From assembly GCF_040361195.1 (NCBI RefSeq), contig NZ_APNE01000004.1: a stretch of DNA of 64,000 nucleotides; one strand, given 5' to 3'. The notes under the pieces were generated by a model. The model searched no databases and was not told the origin of the DNA. It saw only the letters and a list, made by a program, of their open reading frames with translations. This document shows, piece by piece, positions 8,762 to 16,128 of the stretch (its first letter is position 1; the number at the start of each line of letters is the position of its first letter). The position numbers and the translations under genes are program-made. This DNA is from Salinisphaera hydrothermalis (GTDB lineage: Bacteria > Pseudomonadota > Gammaproteobacteria > Nevskiales > Salinisphaeraceae).

Positions 8762-8800
8762 TGCGGGCAAATATTACGCCCGCACTCGGAACAGCGACAA
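8762..8800 (-). promoter_or_regulatory. Predicted aceE promoter with operator-like dyad
   Basis: On the minus strand TTGTCG (8795-8800) and TAATAT (8771-8776) form a -35/-10 pair with an 18-bp spacer, placing transcription start near 8763, about 40 nt before the aceE ATG. A perfect inverted repeat, TGCGGGC (8762-8768) and GCCCGCA (8778-8784) with a 9-bp AT-rich centre, straddles the -10. This is a plausible repressor operator. It does not match the E. coli PdhR box, so the regulator is unknown. Confidence 0.5.
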
Positions 8801-8866
8801 CTAGCCGATATGCGCCGGGCTTGGCATATTCAGGCTTGGGTTGAATATGCTGCACTGCACGATCTG

Positions 8867-9871
8867 ATGAGCCACACTGCCGCCGATACGGCGAATCGAC
8901 CGCTGCGACAGCCTTCGCGCCGCCATACGCAAGCGCATGTTCAGCGTCGGCTCGGCGTGGAACTTGAATTAACCGGCCTATCGATCGAGCGCATGGCAAC
9001 GCGCATACAAGCCGTGCTCGGCGGACGGATCGTACCGCATAGCGCATATGAATACACGGTGGCCGACACCACATTCGGCGATTTCGCGGTCGAACTGGAC
9101 TACGCCTATCTCAAGGCGCGCGGCCGCGAAGAAGGCGGCTCCGGCTTCTGGGACGAGATCGCGCAGCTGTCAGACGACCTGCTGGGGGCAGTCGCCAAGC
9201 ATATCGTGCCACTGGAGATCGTGGCCCCGCCGATCGCGCTGGACCGGGCGCACGAACTGCATCCGCTGATCGCCGATCTGCGCGCGGCCGGGGCGCGTGG
9301 CACGAATGTGTCCGCGATCTATGCCTTCGGTCTGCATTTCAATATCGAGGTGCCCGACACCGCGCCCGAAACGTTGCTGGACTATATGCGCGCCTTTGCC
9401 GTGGCCTTCGACTGGCTCAAGCGCGTGAGCGCGATCGATATCAGCCGCCGCGTTTTCCCTTATATCCAGCCCTATACCACGCCTTATGTGCGCCGCATCT
9501 GCGACACCGCCTACAAGCCCGACCAGACTACGCTGATCGAGGATTATCTGGCCGCCAATGCCAGCCGCAACCGCGCGCTGGACATGTTGCCGCTGTTCGC
9601 CTGGCTGGACGCCGAGCGCGTCGGCGCGGTGGTCGACGATGCCCTGGTGAAGGCCCGCCCCACGCTGCACTACCGTTTGCCGAACTGCGAAATCGAGCAG
9701 TCGGGCTGGGACTTGCACCCGGCCTGGGAGCACTGGTGCGTGATCGAGGAACTGGCCGCCGATCGCGATCGGCTCGACATGATCTGTGCCGACTACTGCG
9801 ACGTGCTGGATGCGCCCCTGGGCGATCCGTTCGGCCGCTGGGGCGAACGCTTCGAGCAGTATCTGCGATGA
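8867..9871 (+). CDS. Putative amidoligase (Amidoligase_2, COOH-NH2 ligase family)
   Basis: Belongs to the putative amidoligase family related to gamma-glutamylcysteine/glutamine synthetase folds, thought to join a carboxylate to an amine using ATP. Recognised by the N-terminal RRLGVELELTG strand, the I-x-x-VLGG segment and the later GARGTNVSAIYAFGLHFNIEV block, where the conserved metal/ATP ligands of this fold lie. Length from ATG 8867 is 334 aa. An earlier in-frame ATG at 8750 would extend into the aceE promoter, and no start has a clear Shine-Dalgarno. The stop overlaps the start of the class I amidotransferase gene (ATGA), so the two are translationally coupled. The pair suggests that ammonia or a gamma-glutamyl adduct is produced and transferred. 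The substrate is unknown. Confidence 0.75.
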   Translation: MSHTAADTANRPLRQPSRRHTQAHVQRRLGVELELTGLSIERMATRIQAVLGGRIVPHSAYEYTVADTTFGDFAVELDYAYLKARGREEGGSGFWDEIAQLSDDLLGAVAKHIVPLEIVAPPIALDRAHELHPLIADLRAAGARGTNVSAIYAFGLHFNIEVPDTAPETLLDYMRAFAVAFDWLKRVSAIDISRRVFPYIQPYTTPYVRRICDTAYKPDQTTLIEDYLAANASRNRALDMLPLFAWLDAERVGAVVDDALVKARPTLHYRLPNCEIEQSGWDLHPAWEHWCVIEELAADRDRLDMICADYCDVLDAPLGDPFGRWGERFEQYLR

Positions 9872-10539
9872 GCCGACCGCGGATCGCCGTGACCGGCAAG
9901 GCCAGTCGCTGGGCACCGGGCTGGTGGTGTGCCGGGCTGGCGATCGTGCTGGCCGGCGGCTGGCCGGTACGTGCCACACCGACGAGACCCTGGCCACGCG
10001 ACGTCGCCGGGGTGGTGATCGGGGGCGGTGACGACATCGCCAGCGACTGGTATGCCGCCAGCGTCGAGACCGATCAGGGTGCCGATCGCGCCCGCGATGC
10101 CTTTGAGCTCGAGGCCATCCGCGTGGCCAGGGCCGGCCGCCAGCCGATTCTCGGCATCTGCCGCGGGGCCCAGCTACTCAACGTGGCCGCCGGCGGTAGC
10201 CTGCACGCTGACATCACGCCCCGGCGCCGGTCCACCTCGGCGCGCGCGAACCCATTGCCCTGCAAGACGATCGTAATCCGCTCGGCCACGGGCCTGGCCC
10301 GGGTGCTGGGCGTCTCACGCCTGCGTGTAAACGGCCTGCATCATCAGGCCGTGGACCGGCTCGGCCAGGGGCTGATAATCGCCGCGCGCGACGCCGACGG
10401 CTTCGTGCAAGCCATCGAGGATCGTGCCGGCGCTCCCGTTCTGGGTGTTCAGTGGCACCCGGAATATCTGATCTATCGACGCGCTTCGCGGCGGCTGTTC
10501 ACCGCCCTCGTTACAGCGGCGCGCCAACGGCGTTCATGA
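9868..10539 (+). CDS. Class I glutamine amidotransferase / gamma-glutamyl-GABA hydrolase-like (C26)
   Basis: A 223-aa triad glutamine amidotransferase-fold hydrolase. The nucleophile is Cys98 in GICRGAQLLNVAAGG, and His197 and Glu199 in QWHPE complete the triad. The preceding GVVIGGGDDI segment is typical of the PuuD/peptidase C26 branch. The start ATG at 9868 overlaps the stop of the amidoligase gene by 4 bp. Partnership of an amidoligase with a class I amidotransferase has been described for predicted metabolite or peptide-tagging systems. Either the hydrolase supplies ammonia or it removes the gamma-glutamyl group the ligase adds. It could alternatively be a stand-alone gamma-glutamyl hydrolase. 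No partner genes beyond these two are evident. Confidence 0.8.
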   Translation: MSRPRIAVTGKASRWAPGWWCAGLAIVLAGGWPVRATPTRPWPRDVAGVVIGGGDDIASDWYAASVETDQGADRARDAFELEAIRVARAGRQPILGICRGAQLLNVAAGGSLHADITPRRRSTSARANPLPCKTIVIRSATGLARVLGVSRLRVNGLHHQAVDRLGQGLIIAARDADGFVQAIEDRAGAPVLGVQWHPEYLIYRRASRRLFTALVTAARQRRS

Positions 10540-11042
10540 AACAGGTGCTTCGCGAATTACCAGGGCCAAGGCGAGCCGGATCATGGCCTCGGCTGGATGG
10601 TTAGATGGACCGCGATGCCATTGTCTACGGAATACGCCAATCCCTGATGTGCCGTGTCTGTATTCCAGGCCCGTTGTGCGGCGACGGCGAGGCGTGGTGT
10701 CGGCGGGTGTCCGGCGCACGGCGCCGGTGCGGCCAGCCTGTCTGAGCGCCGCCAAAGCGGCGTGCCATCGCGATTAACTAGTTGGGCGCATCCCGCCGGC
10801 ACTACGCCTCGACGTGAACCGGCGAAGCCGGCGCCGCGCCGGGTGCTCTTCTCTTGGTTACATCTGCCGAGCAAGCAAGAGAAGTGACTCGCGCTGCAGC
10901 GCGAAACCAAAGGTCGGCGAAAACGCGCGGGTAGGCCTTTCCAGGGACTGTTGCCGACCCATTGAACTGCTTATTGGTATCTACCGATGCTTTAACCCTC
11001 GGAAGTCGCAGAGCGCCATGGCTCGGTAATCCGCGAAGAACC
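10540..11042. other. Gene-poor interval with one hairpin
   Basis: About 500 bp without a convincing coding frame. The open frames on both strands here have no recognisable family and overlap one another. The visible structure is an inverted repeat, CTTCTCTTG (10848-10856) and CAAGAGAAG (10876-10884), enclosing a 19-nt loop. Other parts look like degraded sequence rather than a gene. Confidence 0.4.
10848..10884. repeat. Inverted repeat, 9-bp perfect arms
   Basis: CTTCTCTTG at 10848-10856 and CAAGAGAAG at 10876-10884 are exact reverse complements separated by 19 nt. It lies in a gene-free region downstream of the amidotransferase gene. No T-run follows, so it is not a classical terminator. 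It could be the core of an interspersed repeat, but no second copy was noticed. Confidence 0.45.
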
Positions 11043-11074
11043 AAAAAAAACCGGCGAGGGTCGCCCCCCGCCGG
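11043..11074 (-). terminator. Rho-independent terminator of the csbD gene
   Basis: Read on the minus strand, a CCGGCG/CGCCGG stem with a GC-rich 12-nt loop is followed directly by eight T residues. It lies 26 bp past the stop of the CsbD-family gene, in the right orientation. Confidence 0.85.
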
Positions 11075-11099
11075 CTTTGTTTGGAACCGTGCAATACCG

Positions 11100-11306
11100 C
11101 TAGAAGTGGCGGCGCTCGAAGTCCTTGAGCATTTCCTCGGCTTTTTCCTTGGTCTCGCCGTATTTTTCCTGGATCTTGCCGAGCAGGTTCTCGCGCTTGC
11201 CGCGCGCCTCTTCGACATCGTCGTCGGTGAGACGTCCGAAATGCTCGCGGGCCTTGCCTTTGACTCGGTCCCAACGACCTTCCCATTTATCACTGGATTG
11301 CGCCAT
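11100..11306 (-). CDS. CsbD-family stress protein
   Basis: A 68-aa highly charged protein of the CsbD/YjbJ family, small proteins commonly induced by general stress, high salt or stationary phase; molecular role unknown. The pattern WEGRWDRVKGKAREHFGRLTDDD, then repeated KxxxLxGKIQEKYGxTKEKAEEM, is diagnostic. A single-gene unit: it has its own strong terminator downstream, and the next gene upstream (the FNT transporter) starts nearly 1 kb away after an intervening 78-bp gap. The start ATG at 11306 gives the canonical family N-terminus (MAQSSDKWEG). Confidence 0.9.
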   Translation of the reverse strand: MAQSSDKWEGRWDRVKGKAREHFGRLTDDDVEEARGKRENLLGKIQEKYGETKEKAEEMLKDFERRHF

Positions 11307-11384
11307 GGCAGTTGTCCTTATTGCTGAAGAACGAAGCTCGATCGTAACCGGGCCAGCCGTACCCCATATGAATGACGCACGGCC

Positions 11385-12269
11385 TCAACTTTCCCGGCTG
11401 GAATCGCTATAGGCGACCTGGGCGTAGTTGATGACCGCCACCATCAGAATGCCGCCAACGATATTGCCGATCAGCGTCGGCAGGAAGAAATGCAGCAGGT
11501 ATTCGAATACGGAGTGGCCACCGTGAAAGACACCGTAGAGCGCGGCCACCGAGCCGGCGATGATGTGCGGGAAGTGCGCCAGCCCGATCAGGAACGTCAC
11601 GATGATGATTACGCCGACGCGCGCCGTCTCGGCGAACGGCATCAGCCACAGCATGAGCGCGACCAGCCAACCGGCGAACACCGCACGAATCATGGTGGTG
11701 ACGAACGAGGCTTCGTATTCGGTACCGGCAATATGGGCCAGCGCGCCGTTGATATCCGCGCTCAGTACATGGCCGTAGGCGAGCACGGCCGCGAATATGG
11801 CGGTCCCGACGATATTGGCGACCAACACCACCGCCCAGAGGTTGAGCGTGCGATTGACCGTGTCCATGCGGCGCACGCGCAGCACTTCCAGGATTGGCGT
11901 CAGCGTATTCTCGGTAAACAGTTGCTGGCGCCCTAGAATGACGAACAGAAAGCCCATGGAATAGCCGAAGCTGGAGATGATCGACTGCCACGCGCTGTCG
12001 GGCGTATAGGCCATGAGCAACGCCTGGGCGACGAACGAAAAGCCCATCGACAGGCCAGCGCCCAGCGCCGACCACGCCAGGCCCGGCAGCGGCCGCGTCA
12101 GCTCGGATTCGGCTTCGGCGCGGATCGCCTCGTACACCACGGCCGCACTGGGCGCCTCGCGACGACGGGCATCGCGGCGCTGGCGCGAATCGAGATCGTG
12201 GTCGCGTTCGTCGGGCTCGGGCGTCGGTTTATGGTCGTGCTCGACATCGGCCCGGGATTGTTCAGTCAT
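11385..12269 (-). CDS. Formate/nitrite transporter (FNT) family membrane protein
   Basis: A 294-aa inner-membrane protein with a ~45-residue charged cytoplasmic N-terminal tail (many Asp, Arg, His) followed by about six hydrophobic segments, as in FNT-family pentameric channels for small monovalent acids. Segments such as GLSMGFSFVAQALL, the GRQQLFTENTLTP loop and the AHFPHIIAGS loop resemble the YfdC branch of the family. The long acidic/basic N-terminal tail is also seen in YfdC-like members, whose substrate is not established. The start at 12269 abuts the divergent glutaminyl cyclase gene, so the two share a very small promoter region or overlap in their leaders. Confidence 0.85.
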   Translation of the reverse strand: MTEQSRADVEHDHKPTPEPDERDHDLDSRQRRDARRREAPSAAVVYEAIRAEAESELTRPLPGLAWSALGAGLSMGFSFVAQALLMAYTPDSAWQSIISSFGYSMGFLFVILGRQQLFTENTLTPILEVLRVRRMDTVNRTLNLWAVVLVANIVGTAIFAAVLAYGHVLSADINGALAHIAGTEYEASFVTTMIRAVFAGWLVALMLWLMPFAETARVGVIIIVTFLIGLAHFPHIIAGSVAALYGVFHGGHSVFEYLLHFFLPTLIGNIVGGILMVAVINYAQVAYSDSSRES

Positions 12270-12291
12270 GGGTATGGGAAGGGTCGAAGAG

Positions 12292-13149
12292 ATGCATCAT
12301 GTTACGCCGAAAAACCGCGCCGCGACGGGCTTTCGAGCGCGCCGGCGCAGTGCGGTGACGGCGGCCGTTGCATTCTGGCTGTTGCTGTGTGGCACGGGCT
12401 GCGCGGCTCCGCCCACGGTCGAGCCAGTACGCGCGCTCGCGCGTGTCGCGCACGACCCGGCCGCCTTTACCGAAGGCCTGCTAATCAGTCAGGGCATGCT
12501 CTACGAGAGCACGGGCAACTACGGCCACTCGGACATCCGACGCGTGGACCTCGCCAGCGGCCGCGTCCTGGCCCGGCACGCGCTGGCCGATCGTTACTTC
12601 GGCGAAGGTCTGGCTCTTTTCGGCGGACGCTTGTATCAGCTGACCTGGAAATCCGGCACGGGCTTCATCTATGACGCCGACACGCTGCGCCCGGTCGGGC
12701 GGTTTCACTATGCCGGCGAGGGCTGGGGGCTGACGCGCTGCGGGGCACAGCTGGTGATGAGCAATGGCTCGGCGACGCTGCAATTTGTCGACCCGGCCGA
12801 TTTTACGGTCCAGCGCCGCCTCCGTGTTACCGAGAACGGCTCACCGGTGACCCATCTCAACGAACTGGAAACGATCGACGGGCTGATCTGGGCCAACGTC
12901 TGGCTCACGGACGACATCGTGCGGATCGACCCGGCCGACGGGCACGTGGTCGATCGCCTCGATGTATCAGCGCTGGCCGATTTGATGCCGGCGTCGGCCG
13001 ACGTGCTCAACGGCATCGCCTACGACGCCCGGCGCGATCGCGTCTATATCACCGGCAAGTACTGGCCGACGCTGTTCCGCATCGCCCCGCCGCCCGCGCC
13101 GTCCAGCCTTCAGAAAGCGTCGGCCGACGCCCGCTGCCAGTCGCGCTGA
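12292..13149 (+). CDS. Glutaminyl-peptide cyclotransferase, plant/bacterial beta-propeller type
   Basis: Converts N-terminal glutamine of peptides to pyroglutamate. After a basic start and a hydrophobic stretch (AVTAAVAFWLLLCGTGCAAP, a secretion signal, possibly a lipoprotein), the sequence follows the plant-type glutamine cyclase family: FTEGLLISQGMLYESTG, then R-V-D-L repeats of a five-bladed propeller, FGEGLALFGGRLYQLTWK and the HLNELETIDGLIWANVW block that carries active-site residues. Length is about 285 aa from ATG 12292. ATGs at 12268 and 12274 are alternatives that would overlap the divergent FNT gene. The 3' end overlaps the convergent FMN glutamate-synthase-like gene by 40 bp. Confidence 0.85.
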   Translation: MHHVTPKNRAATGFRARRRSAVTAAVAFWLLLCGTGCAAPPTVEPVRALARVAHDPAAFTEGLLISQGMLYESTGNYGHSDIRRVDLASGRVLARHALADRYFGEGLALFGGRLYQLTWKSGTGFIYDADTLRPVGRFHYAGEGWGLTRCGAQLVMSNGSATLQFVDPADFTVQRRLRVTENGSPVTHLNELETIDGLIWANVWLTDDIVRIDPADGHVVDRLDVSALADLMPASADVLNGIAYDARRDRVYITGKYWPTLFRIAPPPAPSSLQKASADARCQSR

Positions 13150-14693
13150 TAAGCCTCGGGGACCCGGTCGTTGAGGAAATCGCCGGAGCCCACTTTCGGA
13201 TGCATGCTCTCGTAGGTCGCGGCCGGGCCGTGTTCGGGCCGGTGGTAGACGTGCACCGGCGACAGCTCTTCCGGCGAGGCCACCCCCAACGCTCCCGTGA
13301 TGTCCATGAACGACTTGATGGTCGCGTCGTGGAAGTTGCGTACCTGCAACGACTTGCTCATCACTTCCAGCGCCTTGGCCCGGCGCGGATCCTGGGTGGC
13401 GACGCCGGTCGGGCAGGTATCGGTATGGCAGCGCCGCGACTGGATACAGCCGGTGGAGAACATAAAACCGCGCGCCGAATTGCACATGTCGGCGCCGAGC
13501 GCGATCTTGACCACCATGTCGTAGCCCATCGCCACCTTGCCACTGGCAATAACGACGATATCGTCACGCAGGCCGATGCCGGTCAGGCAGTTGTGCACGA
13601 ACGGCAGGGCTTCGTTGATGTAGGTGCCGATGAAGTCCTCGAATTCGGTCGGCGCCGCGCCCGTGCCGCCTTCGGCCCCGTCGATGGTAATGAAGTCGGG
13701 CGTGATGCCGGTCTCGAGCATGGCCTTGCAGATGCCCATGAACTCGTACTGATGCCCGAGGCAGAGCTTGAAGCCCACCGGTTTGCCGTGGGTGAGTTCG
13801 CGCAGCTTCTGCATGAACTCGAGCAGGCCACGCGGTGTATCGAACTCGGGATGGGTGGCCGGCGACTGACAATCCTGGCCCTGCTCGATATCACGTACGC
13901 GGGCAATCTCGGCGGTCACCTTCTTGCCTGGCAGCAAGCCGCCATGGGCCGGCTTGGCACCCTGCGAGATCTTGATCTCGATCATCTTCACCTGTTCGGT
14001 GTTCGCCTTCTCGGCGAACTCGTCGGCGTTGAACGAGCCGTCCTTGTGCCGGCAGCCGAAATAGGCCGAGGCGATCTCCCAGATCAGGTCGCCGCCATGT
14101 TCGCGATGGTAGTCGCTGATCGCACCCTCGCCCGTGTCCTGGGCGAAATTGCCGAGCTTGGCGCCGCGGTTCATGGCCGCCACGGCATTGCCCGACAACG
14201 AACCGAAGCTCATCGCGGAGATATTCAGGCGCGACGAACTATAGGGCTGGGAGCACTGGCTGTTGCCGATGGTGATGCGTGCGTGCTTGTCGTCCAGCGT
14301 CTTGGGCGCCATCGAATGCTGCGAGAACGAAAAGCCGGCGTCCTCGAAGTCGCGCATGGTGCCGAACGGCGAGGTATCGGGCTCGCCGCGGGCGCGCTTG
14401 TAGATGACTTCGCGCTGCTCGCGATTGAACGGCCGCCCGCTGGTCTCGGACTCGAAGAAGTACTGGCGCAGCTCCGGGCGCAGGAATTCCATCATGTAGC
14501 GCAGGTGTCCGATGACCGGGAAATTGCGCAACACGTTGTGGTGCGAGCGCAGATCGAACGCGCCGAGCACCGCCAGCAACAACAGAACACCCCAGGCCCA
14601 GAGCCAGACCGGTGCGAATATCGCGAGTACGGCCCCCACCGCCAATGTGAACAATAAATATATGGCGTAGATGAGGCGGGGATAGCCGAACAT
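13110..14693 (-). CDS. FMN-binding glutamate synthase family protein (membrane-anchored)
   Basis: A 527-aa protein related to the FMN/central domain of glutamate synthase (GltB). The N-terminus has two hydrophobic segments (about residues 8-45) that probably anchor it in the membrane. The soluble part contains ISAMSFGSLSGNAVAAMN, GEGAISDYH, KISQGAKPAHGGLLPGKKV, the TIDGAEGGTGAAP loop and the cysteine cluster CIQSRRCHTDTCPTGVATQ, which in this family binds an iron-sulfur cluster. It lacks the amidotransferase and GltD parts, so glutamate formation is not assured and the physiological reaction is unknown. It sits where mnmG would follow mnmE in many relatives. Confidence 0.85.
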   Translation of the reverse strand: MFGYPRLIYAIYLLFTLAVGAVLAIFAPVWLWAWGVLLLLAVLGAFDLRSHHNVLRNFPVIGHLRYMMEFLRPELRQYFFESETSGRPFNREQREVIYKRARGEPDTSPFGTMRDFEDAGFSFSQHSMAPKTLDDKHARITIGNSQCSQPYSSSRLNISAMSFGSLSGNAVAAMNRGAKLGNFAQDTGEGAISDYHREHGGDLIWEIASAYFGCRHKDGSFNADEFAEKANTEQVKMIEIKISQGAKPAHGGLLPGKKVTAEIARVRDIEQGQDCQSPATHPEFDTPRGLLEFMQKLRELTHGKPVGFKLCLGHQYEFMGICKAMLETGITPDFITIDGAEGGTGAAPTEFEDFIGTYINEALPFVHNCLTGIGLRDDIVVIASGKVAMGYDMVVKIALGADMCNSARGFMFSTGCIQSRRCHTDTCPTGVATQDPRRAKALEVMSKSLQVRNFHDATIKSFMDITGALGVASPEELSPVHVYHRPEHGPAATYESMHPKVGSGDFLNDRVPEAYQRDWQRASADAF

Positions 14694-14762
14694 ACCGCGT
14701 GCTCCCGGGCATCGAAATTGATCGGAGCATCATGCACCCGCCCCGGCGGCGGCTCCAACCGT

Positions 14763-16124
14763 TTATTTACCGATGCAGAAGCTGGAGAAGATTTCGCCGA
14801 GCAGATCGTCGCTGCTGACCCGGCCGGTGATTTCGCCCAGCGCGTTTTGGGCCAGCCGCAGCTCTTCGGCCAACAACTCGCCGGCGGCATCGACCACCAG
14901 CCGCTCGTGCCCGGTGGCCAGCGCCTCCGCTGCCCGATCGAGCGCAGCCAGATGGCGACGCCGCGCCACGAAGGCCGGTTCGGCATCGCCCTCGACGCCC
15001 ACCAGCGACTTCAAATGCGCGGTCAGATCGTCGAAGCCACGTCCGTCGATCGCCGCCACGCGGACGGCCGTGCGGCCGCCGAGCGTCTCCGGCCCGGCCG
15101 CGTGGCCGGACAGATCGATCTTGTTGGCCACGATCGTCACGCCCATATCGGGCGGAATCTCGTCGAGCAGCGCGCGATCGGCATCAGTCAGTCCGGCTTG
15201 ATCGTCGATCACCAGCAGGACACGATCGGCCGCCGCGACTTCGGCTCGGGCTCGACGCACGCCTTCGGCTTCGACCGGATCGTCGGTCTCGCGCAGCCCG
15301 GCGGTGTCGACCAGGGTGAGCGGCAGGCCGTCGATCGACAACTGCTCGTGGAGCACGTCGCGCGTGGTACCCGCGATCTCGGTGACGATGGCGGTTTCGC
15401 GGCGAGCCAGCCGGTTGAGCAGGCTGGACTTGCCCACGTTCGGCCGGCCGAGAATGACCAGCCGCAGGCCGTCGCGAAAACCCGCGCCCTGGGCCGCGCG
15501 GGCACGCAGTGCTTGCAGATCCCGAGTGATGGCCGCGAGACGACCCTCGATCTCGCCGTCGGCGAGGAAATCGACATCGTCCTCGTCCGGGAAATCGATG
15601 GCCGCCTCGGTATAGACGCGCAGGCGGGTCAGGGCTTCGACCAGCGCTTCCACTTCGCGGGCGAAGGCGCCTTCGAGCGATCGAATGGCGGCACGGGCCG
15701 ATACCCGGCTGCCGGCAGCGATGGCATCGGCGATCGCTTCGGCCTGATCGAGGCTGAGCTTGTCGTTCAGGAATGCGCGCTGGGAGAACTCGCCAGGGCC
15801 GGCCAGGCGGGCACCAAGCTCGACCAGCCGCGCCAGCAGTTCATCCACCAGAACCGGGCTGCCGTGGCCCTGCAGCTCGAGCACATGCTCACCGGTGAAC
15901 GAGGCCGGGGCCGCGAAATAGAGCACCACGCCCTGATCGATGGTGGCGCCTTCGGCGTCCGTGAATCGCGCCAACTCGGCCCGGCGCGGTGCCGGCAAGC
16001 GCCCGATCAGGCGCTTTGCGATTTCGGGCACCGCGGGCCCGGAGACCCGTACCACCGCCACGCCGGCCTGGCCGGCGGCGCTCGCCAGCGCGGCGATGGT
16101 GTCGTTGGCGGCCGCGCCGCTCAT
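14763..16124 (-). CDS. mnmE: tRNA modification GTPase MnmE
   Basis: With MnmG, adds the carboxymethylaminomethyl group to the wobble uridine of tRNAs (cmnm5U34). The 453 aa show the N-terminal tetrahydrofolate-binding domain (DTIAALAS...GQAGVAVVRVSGP), a helical domain, an inserted G domain with GRPNVGKSS (P-loop), the TTRD switch, DTAGLRE (G3) and NKID (G4), and the C-terminal catalytic CIGK motif. The true start is the ATG at 16124, five bases after the yidC stop, rather than the longer frame to 16169. Gene order rpmH-rnpA-yidC-mnmE is standard, but mnmG, rsmG and parAB do not follow here. Confidence 0.96.
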   Translation of the reverse strand: MSGAAANDTIAALASAAGQAGVAVVRVSGPAVPEIAKRLIGRLPAPRRAELARFTDAEGATIDQGVVLYFAAPASFTGEHVLELQGHGSPVLVDELLARLVELGARLAGPGEFSQRAFLNDKLSLDQAEAIADAIAAGSRVSARAAIRSLEGAFAREVEALVEALTRLRVYTEAAIDFPDEDDVDFLADGEIEGRLAAITRDLQALRARAAQGAGFRDGLRLVILGRPNVGKSSLLNRLARRETAIVTEIAGTTRDVLHEQLSIDGLPLTLVDTAGLRETDDPVEAEGVRRARAEVAAADRVLLVIDDQAGLTDADRALLDEIPPDMGVTIVANKIDLSGHAAGPETLGGRTAVRVAAIDGRGFDDLTAHLKSLVGVEGDAEPAFVARRRHLAALDRAAEALATGHERLVVDAAGELLAEELRLAQNALGEITGRVSSDDLLGEIFSSFCIGK

Positions 16125-16128
16125 GCGA

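Noticed and set aside
4983..8804. Very long plus-strand open frame (1273 codons) opposite aceF and aceE
   Set aside because: It is antisense to two well-supported genes, has Asp/Glu/His/Leu-rich composition typical of mirrored high-GC coding sequence, and shows no recognisable domain.
10581..10910. 109-codon minus-strand frame after the amidotransferase gene
   Set aside because: Composition of non-coding high-GC DNA, crosses the 10848 hairpin, and overlaps other equally poor frames.
13200..14657. 485-codon plus-strand frame opposite the FMN glutamate-synthase-like gene
   Set aside because: Antisense shadow with no family features; the minus-strand product is clearly real.
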